Part shown: positions 53,125-63,724 of the stretch, in pieces
Position numbering within the stretch: the stretch's first letter is position 1
Layout of the letters: each line of letters opens with the position of its first letter
Source of the DNA: Bradyrhizobium sp. LHD-71
Lineage (GTDB): Bacteria; Pseudomonadota; Alphaproteobacteria; Rhizobiales; Xanthobacteraceae
Assembly: GCF_031157255.1 (NCBI RefSeq)
Contig: NZ_JAVIFX010000020.1
Span: 62,001 to 126,000 of the forward strand
Length of the DNA stretch: 64,000 bases
Reading direction: 5' to 3'
The notes under the pieces: generated by a model
Databases searched by the model: none
The model's input: only the letters and a program-made list of their open reading frames with translations
What the model was told of the DNA's origin: nothing
Translations under genes and position numbers: made by a program

Positions 53125-53562
53125 TCAGCTCCGAATTCGACGAAGCTGGCGACGTCCTTTGCGCGCGTTGTTTTTCGTGACCGGTCGCGGCTTCGCCGTT
53201 GCCGGCGTCTCGCTATAAGTCGCCTGAAGCTTCTTCGGCGCGATCTGTCGCCAGCGGCGCCACAGCAGCGCTTCGACTGTTTCCGGATCAGCCTTGGAGA
53301 GGCGCATCAGCACGCAACGCGAGTTACGGTAATGGTCGGTGATGTAGAAGACCTCCCCTCGCGTTTCCATGAGCATGTCGCGCTCGTCGAAATCAATGCC
53401 GCCGATCAGGATGCTGTCGCCGTCCTCCTTGACCCAGGTAAAGAACTTTCCGTTCACCTTTAGCGAAGGTCGTCCGTAGGAGCTTGAGAGCTCGACGCCG
53501 GGCCAGCCGAGCAGCATTTTCTCGACCGACGGATAGGTCATTCCGACTTTGCGCTTGGGCAT
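53125..53562 (-). CDS. MmcQ/YjbR-family protein
   Basis: This 145-aa protein has a MmcQ/YjbR (cyaY-like double-winged) domain in residues 1-110, with LLGWPGVELSSSYGRPSLKVNGKFFTWV and the final helix ALLWRRWRQIAPKKL. The C-terminal 30 residues are very basic (KNNARKGRRQLRRIRS) and may bind nucleic acid. The family is annotated as DNA-binding without strong evidence. It is transcribed alone. Confidence 0.9.
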   Translation of the reverse strand: MPKRKVGMTYPSVEKMLLGWPGVELSSSYGRPSLKVNGKFFTWVKEDGDSILIGGIDFDERDMLMETRGEVFYITDHYRNSRCVLMRLSKADPETVEALLWRRWRQIAPKKLQATYSETPATAKPRPVTKNNARKGRRQLRRIRS

Positions 53563-53662
53563 TCCTGACTTCCGCTGCGGCGATAAGGCCCGCTCGTGGA
53601 CAGGCGAACCTTATCCTGATCTGAGGGTTATGAGGTAGGATAGCGCGCCACCGGAGGGGTCC

Positions 53663-54019
53663 ATGCGACGCTTCATTTTACCTGCCGCCGTCATCGCCGG
53701 AGTTTCGGGGCTGGCCGCGGCCGCCTTCGCCCATCACGGCTGGGGCAGCTACGATGCCGCCAATCCGGTCACGGTCGCGGGGCCGATCCAGACGCTGAAG
53801 TTCGAAAACCCCCATGCCGAGATCACCGTCAAGGGCGCCGACAAGGTCTGGACCGTGACGCTTGCGCCGACGTCCCGGATGGTGGCGCGGGGAGCATCAG
53901 CCGATGTCGTCGCCGTCGGCAAGGAAGTCTCGGCTTACGGTTATCCCTCGACCGCCCAGCGGAATGAAATGCGCGCCGAGCGCGTCACAGTGGACGGCAA
54001 GATCTACGAATTGCGCTAG
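53663..54019 (+). CDS. DUF6152-family exported protein
   Basis: This 118-aa protein has a signal peptide (cleavage near AFA) and a mature domain starting HHGWGSYDAANPVTVAGPI, then FENPHAEITVKG. The N-terminal His-His and the internal PHA are hallmarks of DUF6152, often suspected of binding metal such as copper. GGAGG precedes the ATG. It heads a group with a DUF6644 membrane protein, a Tat-exported aldo/keto reductase and a DUF6064 membrane protein, possibly one envelope redox unit. Confidence 0.88.
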   Translation: MRRFILPAAVIAGVSGLAAAAFAHHGWGSYDAANPVTVAGPIQTLKFENPHAEITVKGADKVWTVTLAPTSRMVARGASADVVAVGKEVSAYGYPSTAQRNEMRAERVTVDGKIYELR

Positions 54020-54088
54020 GCATGTCCCAGAAGCGTAGGCGCCGGTCGTGTCAGCTTCATGCCCCGGGTGCACGGCAGGTGATGCGCA

Positions 54089-54580
54089 ATGAACGATAGC
54101 GCCCCGGCGATCTTTGTCGCGCTCGAAGCAAGCGGTCTCGGCGCGGCAATCCGCCAGTCGACCTGGGCCTACATGGTGGCCAACGTCGTCCACATCCTTG
54201 CGCTGATGGCGTTTGCAGGCGCGATCGTGGTGATGGATTTGCGCATGATGGGTGTCTTTGCCGCGACATCGCCGGGGTTCATTTTGCGTTGGGCGCGCTG
54301 GGCGGCCGTTGCCGCCTTCGCAGGCCTCGTGTTGTCCGGGCTCGTCCTGTTCACGGCCGAAGCGAGCCACGTCGTTCTCAATCGCATATTCCAGATCAAG
54401 ATCGGACTGATCGCCCTCGGACTGGCAAACATCCTCGCCTTCGAGGTCTGGGTGACGCCGAACGTGCAGAATCTGCCACCAGCGACGCCTCTGCCGGCAC
54501 CGGCGTTGCCGATCGCCATCATCTCGTTGTCGATCTGGTTCTGCGTCGCGGCCTGCGGGCGCCTGATCGCGTATTTTTAG
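54089..54580 (+). CDS. DUF6644-family membrane protein
   Basis: This 163-aa protein has four predicted transmembrane helices (near 27-47, 62-85, 95-118 and 138-158). Histidines within or beside helices (VVHILAL, SHVVLNR) could bind haem or metal, as in small cytochrome b-like proteins. I recognise it as DUF6644, which often neighbours DUF6152. It lies 69 nt after the DUF6152 gene. Function unknown. Confidence 0.85.
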   Translation: MNDSAPAIFVALEASGLGAAIRQSTWAYMVANVVHILALMAFAGAIVVMDLRMMGVFAATSPGFILRWARWAAVAAFAGLVLSGLVLFTAEASHVVLNRIFQIKIGLIALGLANILAFEVWVTPNVQNLPPATPLPAPALPIAIISLSIWFCVAACGRLIAYF

Positions 54581-54611
54581 AAGCGGTGCCTCCCGAGTGG
54601 ATGGTTTGAGC

Positions 54612-55532
54612 ATGCGGACCACGCGCCGAACGTTCTTGCAAGGCTCCGTGGCGGCGACGGTGGCAACCGCTTTGTCGCCGGTCGCGGCCCATGCTCAGGA
54701 CAAGACGGCGGCCTCTCGCAGGATTCCGTCAACCGGCGAAATGATTCCGGCCGTCGGGCTTGGGACCTGGATCACCTTCAACGTGGGCAACGATCCGCTG
54801 CTCAGGGACGAATGCGCCGCCGTGATGGGCGCGTTCTTTGACGCAGGTGGACGGATGATCGATTCCTCGCCGATGTATGGCTCGTCGCAGCCGGTCATCG
54901 GCTATGGTCTTCAGAAGTTTGGGCGACCGGAAGCACTGTTTTCAGCAGAGAAGGTCTGGACGTCGTCCGGCGCGAACGGTCCGCGGCAGATCGAACAGTC
55001 CAGCGCCTTCTGGGGGGTGCCGCGCTTCGACCTCATCCAGGTCCACAACCTTGTTGCCTGGGAGGAGCATCTTCGGACTCTGCTCGAGATGAAGCGGGCA
55101 GGTTCGGTGCGCTATGTCGGACTTACGACCTCGGAGGGACGCCGTCATGATCTGCTCGAGCGGATCATGCGCAACGAACCTATTGATTTCGTGCAGTTCT
55201 CCTACAACGTCGTCGACCGCGAGGCCGAACGGCGGCTCCTGCCGCTCGCGGCCGAGCGTGGCCTCGGCGTGATCGTCAACCGCCCGTTCCGGCAGGGCGA
55301 GTTGACCCGTCGGCTCGCCGGCAAGCGGCTGCCCGGCTGGGCGGCCGATCTCGGGGTCGCGAGCTGGGCGCAGTTCATCCTGAAGTTCATTCTCTCTCAT
55401 CCCGCCGTTACCGTCGCAATTCCCGCGACGACGCGGGTCGATCATGTGCGCGAGAATCTGGCAGCCGCGACTGGTCCCATGCCGGATCCGGCCATGCGCG
55501 AGCGCATGGCCGCCTACGTGCAGGATCTTTGA
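54612..55532 (+). CDS. Aldo/keto reductase with Tat signal
   Basis: This 306-aa protein has a Tat signal (TTRRTFLQGSVAATVATALSPVAAHA) followed by an aldo/keto reductase barrel. MIDSSPMYGSSQPVIG carries the catalytic Asp and Tyr, and FDLIQVHNLVAWEEHL the His-Asn pair. Export is unusual for this family, which normally uses cytoplasmic NADPH; a periplasmic member would need another cofactor or cofactor loading before export. ATG 54612 is preferred over an in-frame GTG. Its stop shares one base with the next ATG. Confidence 0.92.
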   Translation: MRTTRRTFLQGSVAATVATALSPVAAHAQDKTAASRRIPSTGEMIPAVGLGTWITFNVGNDPLLRDECAAVMGAFFDAGGRMIDSSPMYGSSQPVIGYGLQKFGRPEALFSAEKVWTSSGANGPRQIEQSSAFWGVPRFDLIQVHNLVAWEEHLRTLLEMKRAGSVRYVGLTTSEGRRHDLLERIMRNEPIDFVQFSYNVVDREAERRLLPLAAERGLGVIVNRPFRQGELTRRLAGKRLPGWAADLGVASWAQFILKFILSHPAVTVAIPATTRVDHVRENLAAATGPMPDPAMRERMAAYVQDL

Positions 55533-56242
55533 TGTCGGAATGGTGGAGCTATCGCCCCGAGGACTTCCTGCTCTTTTCGCCTCGCGTCTACTGGCGGATG
55601 TTTGAACTCCACAACGCGGCGGTTTGGCCGCTGCAATTGCTCACGCTCGCCGCGGGCGTCGTGATGATCGTGCTCGTCGCGCGGGGGCAACATGATCACG
55701 AGCGAGCAGAACAACCTTGGGGCGCCTATGGGCGGTGGATCGCGATCGTTCTGGCTGTCATTTGGGCTTTCGTCGGATGGTCCTTCCTGTGGAGCCGCTA
55801 CGCGACCATCAACTGGGCCGCCGCCTATGTCGCGCCGGCTTTTGCTCTCGAAGCCCTGCTGCTTCTGGTAGCTGCCGTCTTGGCCGACGGCCTGACCTTT
55901 GATCGGCGGGGGCGTGTCGCCTGGGCGGGATATCTGCTGCTTGTCTTCGCGCTCGCCGGCCAGCCGCTGCTTGCGCCGTTGCAGGGGCGAACCTGGGCCT
56001 CGTCCGAAATCTTCGGCATCGCGCCCGATCCGACCGCTATCGGGACGCTGGGCCTGCTGCTGCTTGCCCGCGGCAGACTTTTGCCGTGGCTCGTCCCAAT
56101 CCCCCTGCTTTGGTGCCTGCTGAGCGGCATGGCGCTCCGGACCATGGGGGCGCCGGAGGCCGTGGCATCCTTTGCGACAGTTGTGCTGGTTCTGGCGGCC
56201 CTGTTCGCGCCATTCCGCGATCGACGCGACGCCTCCGCATGA
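55532..56242 (+). CDS. DUF6064-family membrane protein
   Basis: This 236-aa integral membrane protein has about seven hydrophobic helices and opens with the family hallmark SEWWSYRPEDFLLFSPRVYWRMFELHN. I recognise it as DUF6064, of unknown function. Its ATG overlaps the aldo/keto reductase stop (TGATG), so translation is probably coupled. It may be the membrane partner of the exported reductase. Confidence 0.88.
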   Translation: MSEWWSYRPEDFLLFSPRVYWRMFELHNAAVWPLQLLTLAAGVVMIVLVARGQHDHERAEQPWGAYGRWIAIVLAVIWAFVGWSFLWSRYATINWAAAYVAPAFALEALLLLVAAVLADGLTFDRRGRVAWAGYLLLVFALAGQPLLAPLQGRTWASSEIFGIAPDPTAIGTLGLLLLARGRLLPWLVPIPLLWCLLSGMALRTMGAPEAVASFATVVLVLAALFAPFRDRRDASA

Positions 56243-56293
56243 GCAACGGAGCAAACCCGGAGCTCAAGGAAAAGGGCAAATCGCCGTTGAGTG

Positions 56294-57721
56294 CTACCCG
56301 CCGGTGCCACCGACGGTAATACGGTCCATGCGCAGTGTCGGCTGACCGACGCCGACTGGCACGCCCTGACCGTTCTTGCCACAGGTGCCAATACCGGTGT
56401 CGAGCTCGAGGTCGTTGCCGACCATGGTGATGCGGTGCAGGTCGGTTGGGCCGTTGCCGATCAGCATCGCGCCCTTCAGCGGCGCGCCGACCCTGCCATT
56501 CTCGATCCTGTAAGCTTCCGTGCATTGGAACACATATTTGCCGGATGTGATGTCCACCTGACCGCCGCCGAAGTTGACGGCATAGATGCCGTTCTTCACC
56601 GAGGCGAGGATCTCCTTCGGGTCGCTTTGTCCCGCGAGCATGTAGGTGTTGGTCATGCGCGGCATCGGCACGTGCGCGTAGCTTTCGCGCCGGCCGTTGC
56701 CGGTCGGCTGCATGTTCATCAGCCGGGCGTTCTGCCGGTCCTGCATGTAACCGACCAGGATGCCGTCTTCGATCAACACGGTCCGATTGCTCGGCGTGCC
56801 CTCGTCGTCGATCGAAAGCGAGCCGCGGCGATTTTGGATCGTGCCGTCGTCGACCACGGTGACGCCTTTCGCTGCCACCTGTTGTCCCATCAGCCCGGCA
56901 AAGGCCGATGTCTGCTTGCGGTTGAAATCGCCTTCCAGCCCGTGGCCGACCGCCTCGTGCAGCATCACGCCGGGCCAGCCCGGGCCGAGCACCACGTCCA
57001 TTTCACCGGCCGGCGCCGGCACCGATTCGAGATTGACGATCGCCTGCCGCAGCGCCGAGTCGGCTGCGTTGCGCCAAGCCTTGGTGTCGATGAAGCGCTG
57101 GTAGCCTTCACGTCCGCCATAGCCGTGGCTGCCGGTCTCCTGCCGGTCGCCGGAGCCCGCCACGACCGACACGTTGACACGCACCAGCGGGCGGATGTCG
57201 CGATAGGTCTCGCCGTCCGGCCTGACGATCTCGACAACCTGCCATGTGGCTGCAAGGCTTACCGAGACCTGACGCACGCGCGGGTCCTTGTCGCGCACAT
57301 ACGCGTCGATTTCGCCGAGCAGCTTCACCTTCGATTCGAAGCCGGGCGCATCGAGCGGATTTTCGTCGCCATAGAGGCGGACATTGGTGCGTCCGGGCGC
57401 GGCCGCGAACGATCCGGCATATCCGGCGCGCACGGCGCCGACGGCGTCGGCCGCGCGGATCAGCGCCGGGATGGACACGTCGGACGAGTGCGCATAGCCG
57501 ACGGCGTCGTTCTTCACTGCGCGCAGGCCAAAGCCTTGCGCCGTGTCATACGTCGCCTGTTTCAGGCGGCCGTTGTCGAACATCAGGGCCTCGGACTGCC
57601 GGTATTCCAGAAACAACTCGCCGTCGTCCGCGCCCGCAAGTCCGCGTGTGATTTCCTGTCTCACGGCGTCGCGATCGAGGCCGGAGCGGTCGAGGAGGGA
57701 GGAGGTCGCAAGATTGGTCAT
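56294..57721 (-). CDS. tldD: Metalloprotease TldD
   Basis: This 475-aa TldD subunit normally works with TldE/PmbA to degrade unfolded peptides and to process microcin B17-like peptides or the CcdA antitoxin. The zinc motif is HEAVGHGLEGD (HExxxH, near residue 250), followed by the central ISIDDEGTP-type strand (LSIDDEGTPSNRT). No tldE is in the window. ATG 57721 has GGA at 8 nt; upstream open frame is not supported. It converges with the DUF6064 gene. Confidence 0.95.
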   Translation of the reverse strand: MTNLATSSLLDRSGLDRDAVRQEITRGLAGADDGELFLEYRQSEALMFDNGRLKQATYDTAQGFGLRAVKNDAVGYAHSSDVSIPALIRAADAVGAVRAGYAGSFAAAPGRTNVRLYGDENPLDAPGFESKVKLLGEIDAYVRDKDPRVRQVSVSLAATWQVVEIVRPDGETYRDIRPLVRVNVSVVAGSGDRQETGSHGYGGREGYQRFIDTKAWRNAADSALRQAIVNLESVPAPAGEMDVVLGPGWPGVMLHEAVGHGLEGDFNRKQTSAFAGLMGQQVAAKGVTVVDDGTIQNRRGSLSIDDEGTPSNRTVLIEDGILVGYMQDRQNARLMNMQPTGNGRRESYAHVPMPRMTNTYMLAGQSDPKEILASVKNGIYAVNFGGGQVDITSGKYVFQCTEAYRIENGRVGAPLKGAMLIGNGPTDLHRITMVGNDLELDTGIGTCGKNGQGVPVGVGQPTLRMDRITVGGTGG

Positions 57722-57810
57722 GAGACAATCCGTTGAGGCTGGGTCCAATTCAAGATAGGTGTTTCTGCGCCGTTGCGCGAGAGGCGTGCGAGGCGTGGAA
57801 CAATTTTGCC

Positions 57811-58359
57811 ATGCCTGTCGAGATCGTCCGCATCGGGACAGACCACATCGAAGGATTTCATCGTGCTCTGGATATCGTTGCGCGCGAGCGGCGATATCTG
57901 GCGTTTCTGGAAGCTCCACCGATCGAGCGGGTGCGCGCGTTCGTGCTCGGCAACATCGAGCACGGCTATCCTCAATACGTTATTCTGTCCGCCGATGGGG
58001 ACGTCTCAGGCTGGTGCGACATCCTACCGATGACAAGTGGGCCCACACACCGTCATCGCGGTGTGCTCGGCATGGGACTTCTGCCGCAGTTTCGCGGGCA
58101 GGGTATCGGCGCGACCCTGCTTCAGGCCGCGCTTTGCGCGGCTCGCGATTTCGGCTTGCACCGCGTTGAGCTGACCGTGCGGCAGGGCAACGAGCGGGCG
58201 ATCGCGCTCTATCGAAGCGCCGGTTTTGAGCGCGAAGGCGAACAGAAAGACGCGATCCGGATCGACGGCGTCTATGAGAACTTGATTGGCATGGCCAAGC
58301 TTTTCCAGCGACCAGATGGCGTTACGGCAGCTTGTCGTAACCCTCGCCGATGCCCTTGA
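57811..58359 (+). CDS. GNAT-family N-acetyltransferase
   Basis: This 182-aa acetyltransferase has the acetyl-CoA loop LPQFRGQGIGATLLQAAL (near residue 95) and the final strand-helix VELTVRQGNERAIALYRSAGFEREG, which is RimL/SpeG-like. The acceptor could be an N-terminus, amino acid or antibiotic. The last 38 nt overlap the convergent IalB-family gene, so the two transcripts are antisense at their ends. GGA lies about 10 nt before the ATG. Confidence 0.92.
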   Translation: MPVEIVRIGTDHIEGFHRALDIVARERRYLAFLEAPPIERVRAFVLGNIEHGYPQYVILSADGDVSGWCDILPMTSGPTHRHRGVLGMGLLPQFRGQGIGATLLQAALCAARDFGLHRVELTVRQGNERAIALYRSAGFEREGEQKDAIRIDGVYENLIGMAKLFQRPDGVTAACRNPRRCP

Positions 58360-58867
58360 GGCTGAGCGGGAAGCCGATGCCTTCCTCCGGCGTTTCAAAG
58401 ATGATGAAGGTGGCGGTCTTGGCAGACTTCAACTGGCCAAGCAGGCTGTCGTCCATGACCACCTCGGCGACGCAGCCGTTGGGCAGGCAGCGCACGAAGC
58501 CGGCACGGCCGACGTCCTTGTCGTCGAGCTTGAGGCCAAGCCCGGACGGCAACAGCACGCCGAGCGGCGCCACCACGCGCATCAGCTTGCTCTTCTGGTC
58601 GGCAGTCTTGAGGATGATAACGGTGAGCCCGGCGTTTGAACGGTCTTCGGCGACGACGCTCTGGATCAGCGCGCATTGTTCGCCCTGGGCTCCTGGCGGC
58701 GTGTCGCAGCGGATTTGCCAGTCGCCGGCAACCGACTTGACGGCGCCCTGGGCCGCCGCGATGCCGCCTGTGGCCACCGTCACGCCCAGCACAAGTGCTG
58801 CGACCGTGGCAAGCCCGGCGGCCTTGCGCCAGGCCTGGCCAGACCGAAGATGTCCAAAACTGCCCAT
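58322..58867 (-). CDS. Invasion-associated locus B (IalB) family protein
   Basis: This 181-aa protein has a signal or anchor helix (about residues 17-40) and a mature domain with VAGDWQIRCDTPPGAQGEQCALIQ. GFVRCLPNGCVAEVVMDD holds the second Cys pair, as in IalB proteins. Named from Bartonella, the family is widespread in free-living rhizobia, where no invasion role is implied. ATG 58867 is preferred over an upstream in-frame ATG. The 3' end overlaps the GNAT gene. Confidence 0.9.
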   Translation of the reverse strand: MGSFGHLRSGQAWRKAAGLATVAALVLGVTVATGGIAAAQGAVKSVAGDWQIRCDTPPGAQGEQCALIQSVVAEDRSNAGLTVIILKTADQKSKLMRVVAPLGVLLPSGLGLKLDDKDVGRAGFVRCLPNGCVAEVVMDDSLLGQLKSAKTATFIIFETPEEGIGFPLSLKGIGEGYDKLP

Positions 58868-59320
58868 CAAAGTCTCTTCTGAATTGCCCGAGCTATTGAA
58901 AACGCTGTTTGCGGCGGTACGCACGTCAAATCCAGCGCACCAGCCGCTTTTGCAGCTTCAACTGCGGCAGCTTGAAGGCGCTTCCCGGCGTCCTGCCCCC
59001 GACCATTTGGGGAAGCGAATCGCATAACCCATTCGCGTCGGCGAATGAGGACCATCTGCGCTTGCAGCCGTCAAGCAGGGCGTGGCAATTTCGGTTGCAA
59101 TATCAGGCCGGTCACGATAGCCGCCGCTCTGCGTTTGGCTCTGCGCTCCCCTGTTGCAAACGGCCTAGAAGGTGCATTGCGATAGCCTTTGAAGTGTGGT
59201 TTGAGAGGCGGGATTCTTCGACCCGTTCTAAGCCCGTTCTGGCTTTGCATCGTGTCGACGGGCGCGGGGCCGGGGTCTGATCCGGGCGCCTATTTCGGAC
59301 TTTGAGGGAGCGTGGACGGC
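58868..59320. other. Long upstream region of the cytochrome oxidase operon
   Basis: About 450 nt without a credible gene; short open frames here lack ribosome-binding sites and motifs. It must contain the promoter of the oxidase operon and that of the IalB-family gene. No strong palindrome or repeat was seen by eye. Confidence 0.6.
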
Positions 59321-60169
59321 ATGACGATGTCGATGGGGCGGATGGGCTTGTTGAGCCTCATGGGACTGGCGGTGGTGGTCGTCCTGACGGGAGGTGCGGC
59401 GTGGGCGGCTCAGCCCGAGCCCTGGAAATTCGGTCTTCAAGCGGCCGCGACGCCGGTGATGGAGGACATCACCTGGTTCCACACGTTTCTCTTCTGGCTG
59501 ATCACGGCCATCACCCTGTTCGTGCTTGCGCTGCTGGTGATTGTCATCGTGAAGTTCAACGCGCGAAGCAACCCGGTTCCGTCAAGGACCACGCACAACA
59601 CGCTGATCGAGGTTGCCTGGACGATCGTCCCGGTGCTGATTTTGGTCGGCATCGCCGTGCCGTCGTTTCGGCTGCTGTTCTTTCAGCTCGATCTGCCGAA
59701 AGCCGACCTGACCATCAAGGCGACCGGCAAGCAGTGGTACTGGACATACAACTATCCCGATAATGGCGCGTTCGAGTTCGACTCGATCATGCTGCAGGAC
59801 AGTGAACGCAAACCCGACCAGCCGCGTCTGCTCGCGGTCAATAATGAGGTCGTTGTGCCGGTGAACAAGGTGGTGCGTGTGCAGACCACAGCCGCGGATG
59901 TGATTCACGCGTTCACCGTTCCGGCCTTCGGAATCAAGATCGACGCCATTCCGGGCCGTCTCAACGAGACCTGGTTCAAGGCGACCAAGGAAGGCGTGTA
60001 TTACGGCCAGTGCTCGGAGCTCTGCGGCAAGGATCATGCGTTCATGCCGATCCAGGTGCGGGTCGTCAGCGACCAGGCGTTCACCGCCTGGATTGAGGAC
60101 GCCAAGAAGAAATTTGCGAGCGCGCCGGACAACAGCAGGTTCGCAGGATTGAGCGCAGTCAGCCGCTGA
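59321..60169 (+). CDS. ctaC: Cytochrome c oxidase subunit II
   Basis: This 282-aa subunit takes electrons from cytochrome c through the CuA site. It has a signal peptide (cleavage near AWA), two transmembrane helices (about 50-73 and 90-112), and a periplasmic cupredoxin domain with QWYWTYNYPD. The CuA ligands are in VIHAFTVPAFG and CSELCGKDHAFM. A GTG three codons upstream sits too close to the GAGGGAG site, so ATG 59321 is chosen. First gene of the aa3 oxidase operon. Confidence 0.95.
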   Translation: MTMSMGRMGLLSLMGLAVVVVLTGGAAWAAQPEPWKFGLQAAATPVMEDITWFHTFLFWLITAITLFVLALLVIVIVKFNARSNPVPSRTTHNTLIEVAWTIVPVLILVGIAVPSFRLLFFQLDLPKADLTIKATGKQWYWTYNYPDNGAFEFDSIMLQDSERKPDQPRLLAVNNEVVVPVNKVVRVQTTAADVIHAFTVPAFGIKIDAIPGRLNETWFKATKEGVYYGQCSELCGKDHAFMPIQVRVVSDQAFTAWIEDAKKKFASAPDNSRFAGLSAVSR

Positions 60170-60212
60170 CGCGGCGGTGGTGCGAGGTTTAAGGGCGGCA
60201 GGACCGGAATAG

Positions 60213-61847
<1,635 letters not shown>

Positions 61848-61853
61848 GATGTG

Positions 61854-61873
61854 CGCGGCGCGCGAGCGCCGCG
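61854..61873 (+). terminator. GNRA-loop hairpin between ctaD and ctaB
   Basis: A perfect 8-bp GC stem (CGCGGCGC and GCGCCGCG) with a GCGA tetraloop starts 6 nt after the ctaD stop, followed by TGCAGCTTTGTTTAAC. It may be a partial terminator or an mRNA stabiliser that lowers expression of the assembly genes relative to the subunits. Confidence 0.55.
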
Positions 61874-61915
61874 TGCAGCTTTGTTTAACGAGTTGAGAAG
61901 AGACGCGGGTTCACT

Positions 61916-62854
61916 TTGTCGATCGTCGAAAACCATCCAGCCGAGCTGGCGCCTCACGTCTCTGAGGCGACGGTCGGCGATTACCTGGCGCTGCTGAAGC
62001 CGCGGGTGATGTCGCTCGTGATCTTCACGGCGCTGGTCGGCATCGTCATGGCGCCGGGGCACATGCATCCGGTGATGGTGTTCACCGCGTTGCTCTGCAT
62101 CGCTGTCGGTGCCGGCGCATCAGGCGCGCTGAACATGTGGTACGATCGCGACATCGATGCGGTGATGCAGCGCACCGCCAAGCGGCCGATCCCGCAAGGA
62201 CGTATCACGCCGCCCGAGGCGCTTGCCTTCGGCATGACGCTTTCGTTCTTCTCGGTGTTTACGCTCGGTATCCTGGTGGACTGGTTTGCGGCCGCGCTGC
62301 TCGCGTTCACGATCTTCTTCTATGTCGTCGTTTATACGATGTGGCTGAAGCGATCGACGCCGCAGAACATCGTCATCGGCGGCGCCGCAGGAGCGTTGCC
62401 GCCGGTCGTCGGCTGGGTCGCAGCGACCGGCTCGCTTGCGATCGAGCCGCTGCTGCTGTTCGGCATCATCTTCCTTTGGACGCCGCCGCATTTCTGGGCG
62501 CTGTCGCTCTACCGTACCGATGATTTCGTCCGCGCCAAGCTGCCGATGTTGCCGGTGGTTGCCGGTCCTGATGCGACGCGACTGCAGATCCTGCTCTACA
62601 CCCTCGTCCTGATAGCGGTAGCGATAGCGCCATGGCCGCTGGGCTATTTCGACCGCGCTTACGGTGTCGTCGCGACCGTCTCCGGCGCGGCGATGCTGTG
62701 GTTCGCCGTCCAGGTCTTTCGCCAGCGCCAGGGCGCCGCGGCGGAAGCTGCCGCCCGAAAGCTTTTCACGTTCTCGATCCTCTACCTGTTCGTGCTGTTT
62801 GCGACGCTGCTGGTCGGCGCGCTGGTGCCGATCGCGCTGCGGATCGCGAGCTAG
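61916..62854 (+). CDS. ctaB: Protoheme IX farnesyltransferase (haem O synthase)
   Basis: This 312-aa UbiA-family membrane prenyltransferase makes haem O for the oxidase. Prenyl-diphosphate motifs are [15 protein letters not shown] (near residue 75) and [14 protein letters not shown], with nine helices around them. The start is TTG, giving [11 protein letters not shown]; no ATG precedes [13 protein letters not shown], which the family needs. It lies 68 nt after ctaD and 0 nt before a small membrane gene. Confidence 0.95.
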   Translation: MSIVENHPAELAPHVSEATVGDYLALLKPRVMSLVIFTALVGIVMAPGHMHPVMVFTALLCIAVGAGASGALNMWYDRDIDAVMQRTAKRPIPQGRITPPEALAFGMTLSFFSVFTLGILVDWFAAALLAFTIFFYVVVYTMWLKRSTPQNIVIGGAAGALPPVVGWVAATGSLAIEPLLLFGIIFLWTPPHFWALSLYRTDDFVRAKLPMLPVVAGPDATRLQILLYTLVLIAVAIAPWPLGYFDRAYGVVATVSGAAMLWFAVQVFRQRQGAAAEAAARKLFTFSILYLFVLFATLLVGALVPIALRIAS

Positions 62855-63031
62855 ATGATTACAGCGATGGACAACAAGGACGAGCCTGAGGGGGTCGTGC
62901 TCACCGAGCAGCAGCAGCGCAGCCGCCGCCAGCGCTCGATCGCGATCGCTGTTGTTCTTCTGGCGCTCGTGGTGCTGTTCTTTGTGGTGACACTGGTCAA
63001 GGGGCCGGCTGTCCTCGTGAGGCCGATCTAG
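62855..63031 (+). CDS. 58-aa single-pass membrane protein between ctaB and ctaG
   Basis: The ATG directly follows the ctaB TAG. The product has an acidic then Gln/Arg-rich N-terminus ([13 protein letters not shown]), one transmembrane helix (about residues 29-48) and a short tail ending LVRPI. Small ORFs at this place occur in related oxidase operons and are sometimes called coxF; I am not sure of that name here. A second ATG four codons in could also be used. It is likely an oxidase assembly or accessory peptide. Confidence 0.8.
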   Translation: MITAMDNKDEPEGVVLTEQQQRSRRQRSIAIAVVLLALVVLFFVVTLVKGPAVLVRPI

Positions 63032-63062
63032 CTGTTGCGCCAGGTCAGGGAGTGGGGAAAAG

Positions 63063-63674
63063 GTGACTGAACCGACGCATGCAACACCGCGAAAGCCGCG
63101 CATCGGGCGCGATGTGGCGGTCGCGGCTGCGTGCGGCGTGTTCGTCGCGCTGATGGTCGGGGCGTCGTATGCCGCCGTGCCGTTCTACAACTGGTTCTGC
63201 CGGGTCACCGGCTTCAACGGCACCACGCAGGTGGCGACGCAGATGCCGTCCGGCGTGCTCGATCGCACCATCGCCGTTCGCTTCGATTCCAACGTGATGG
63301 GCGGGCTGCCCTGGAAGTTCGAGCCCGAAAAGACCGAGATCAATGTGCGGATCGGCGAAGTCGTCACCGCGTACTACAAGGTCACCAATCTTGCGGCGCG
63401 CGAGACGCTTGGCCAGGCGTCCTACAACGTCACGCCGCTGACCGCGGGTATCCACTTCCAGAAGATCAACTGCTTCTGCTTCACCGAGCAGCGCTTCGCG
63501 CCTGGCGAGACGCGGGAGATGGCGGTGGTGTTCTATGTAGATCCGGCACTGGCAAGCGATAGCGAGCAGGACCAGCTCTCGACCATCACCCTGTCCTACA
63601 CCTTTTACCCCATGCGCGATGAGCCCAAGCCTGTCGCCGCGCAGACCATCGGCAAGCGCAATGGGAACCTTTAA
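63063..63674 (+). CDS. ctaG: Cytochrome c oxidase assembly protein CtaG/Cox11
   Basis: This 203-aa copper chaperone inserts CuB into subunit I. It has one N-terminal transmembrane helix (about residues 17-38, reaching [20 protein letters not shown]). The periplasmic Ig-like domain has the copper motif [11 protein letters not shown] and FYVDP. The GTG start is preceded by GGGGAAAA. It sits between the small membrane gene and ctaE, as is usual. Confidence 0.96.
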   Translation: MTEPTHATPRKPRIGRDVAVAAACGVFVALMVGASYAAVPFYNWFCRVTGFNGTTQVATQMPSGVLDRTIAVRFDSNVMGGLPWKFEPEKTEINVRIGEVVTAYYKVTNLAARETLGQASYNVTPLTAGIHFQKINCFCFTEQRFAPGETREMAVVFYVDPALASDSEQDQLSTITLSYTFYPMRDEPKPVAAQTIGKRNGNL

Positions 63675-63724
63675 CCTGACTGCAATGACGCGGCCTGGTC
63701 CGCGACGCCTACGGAGACGCGAAA

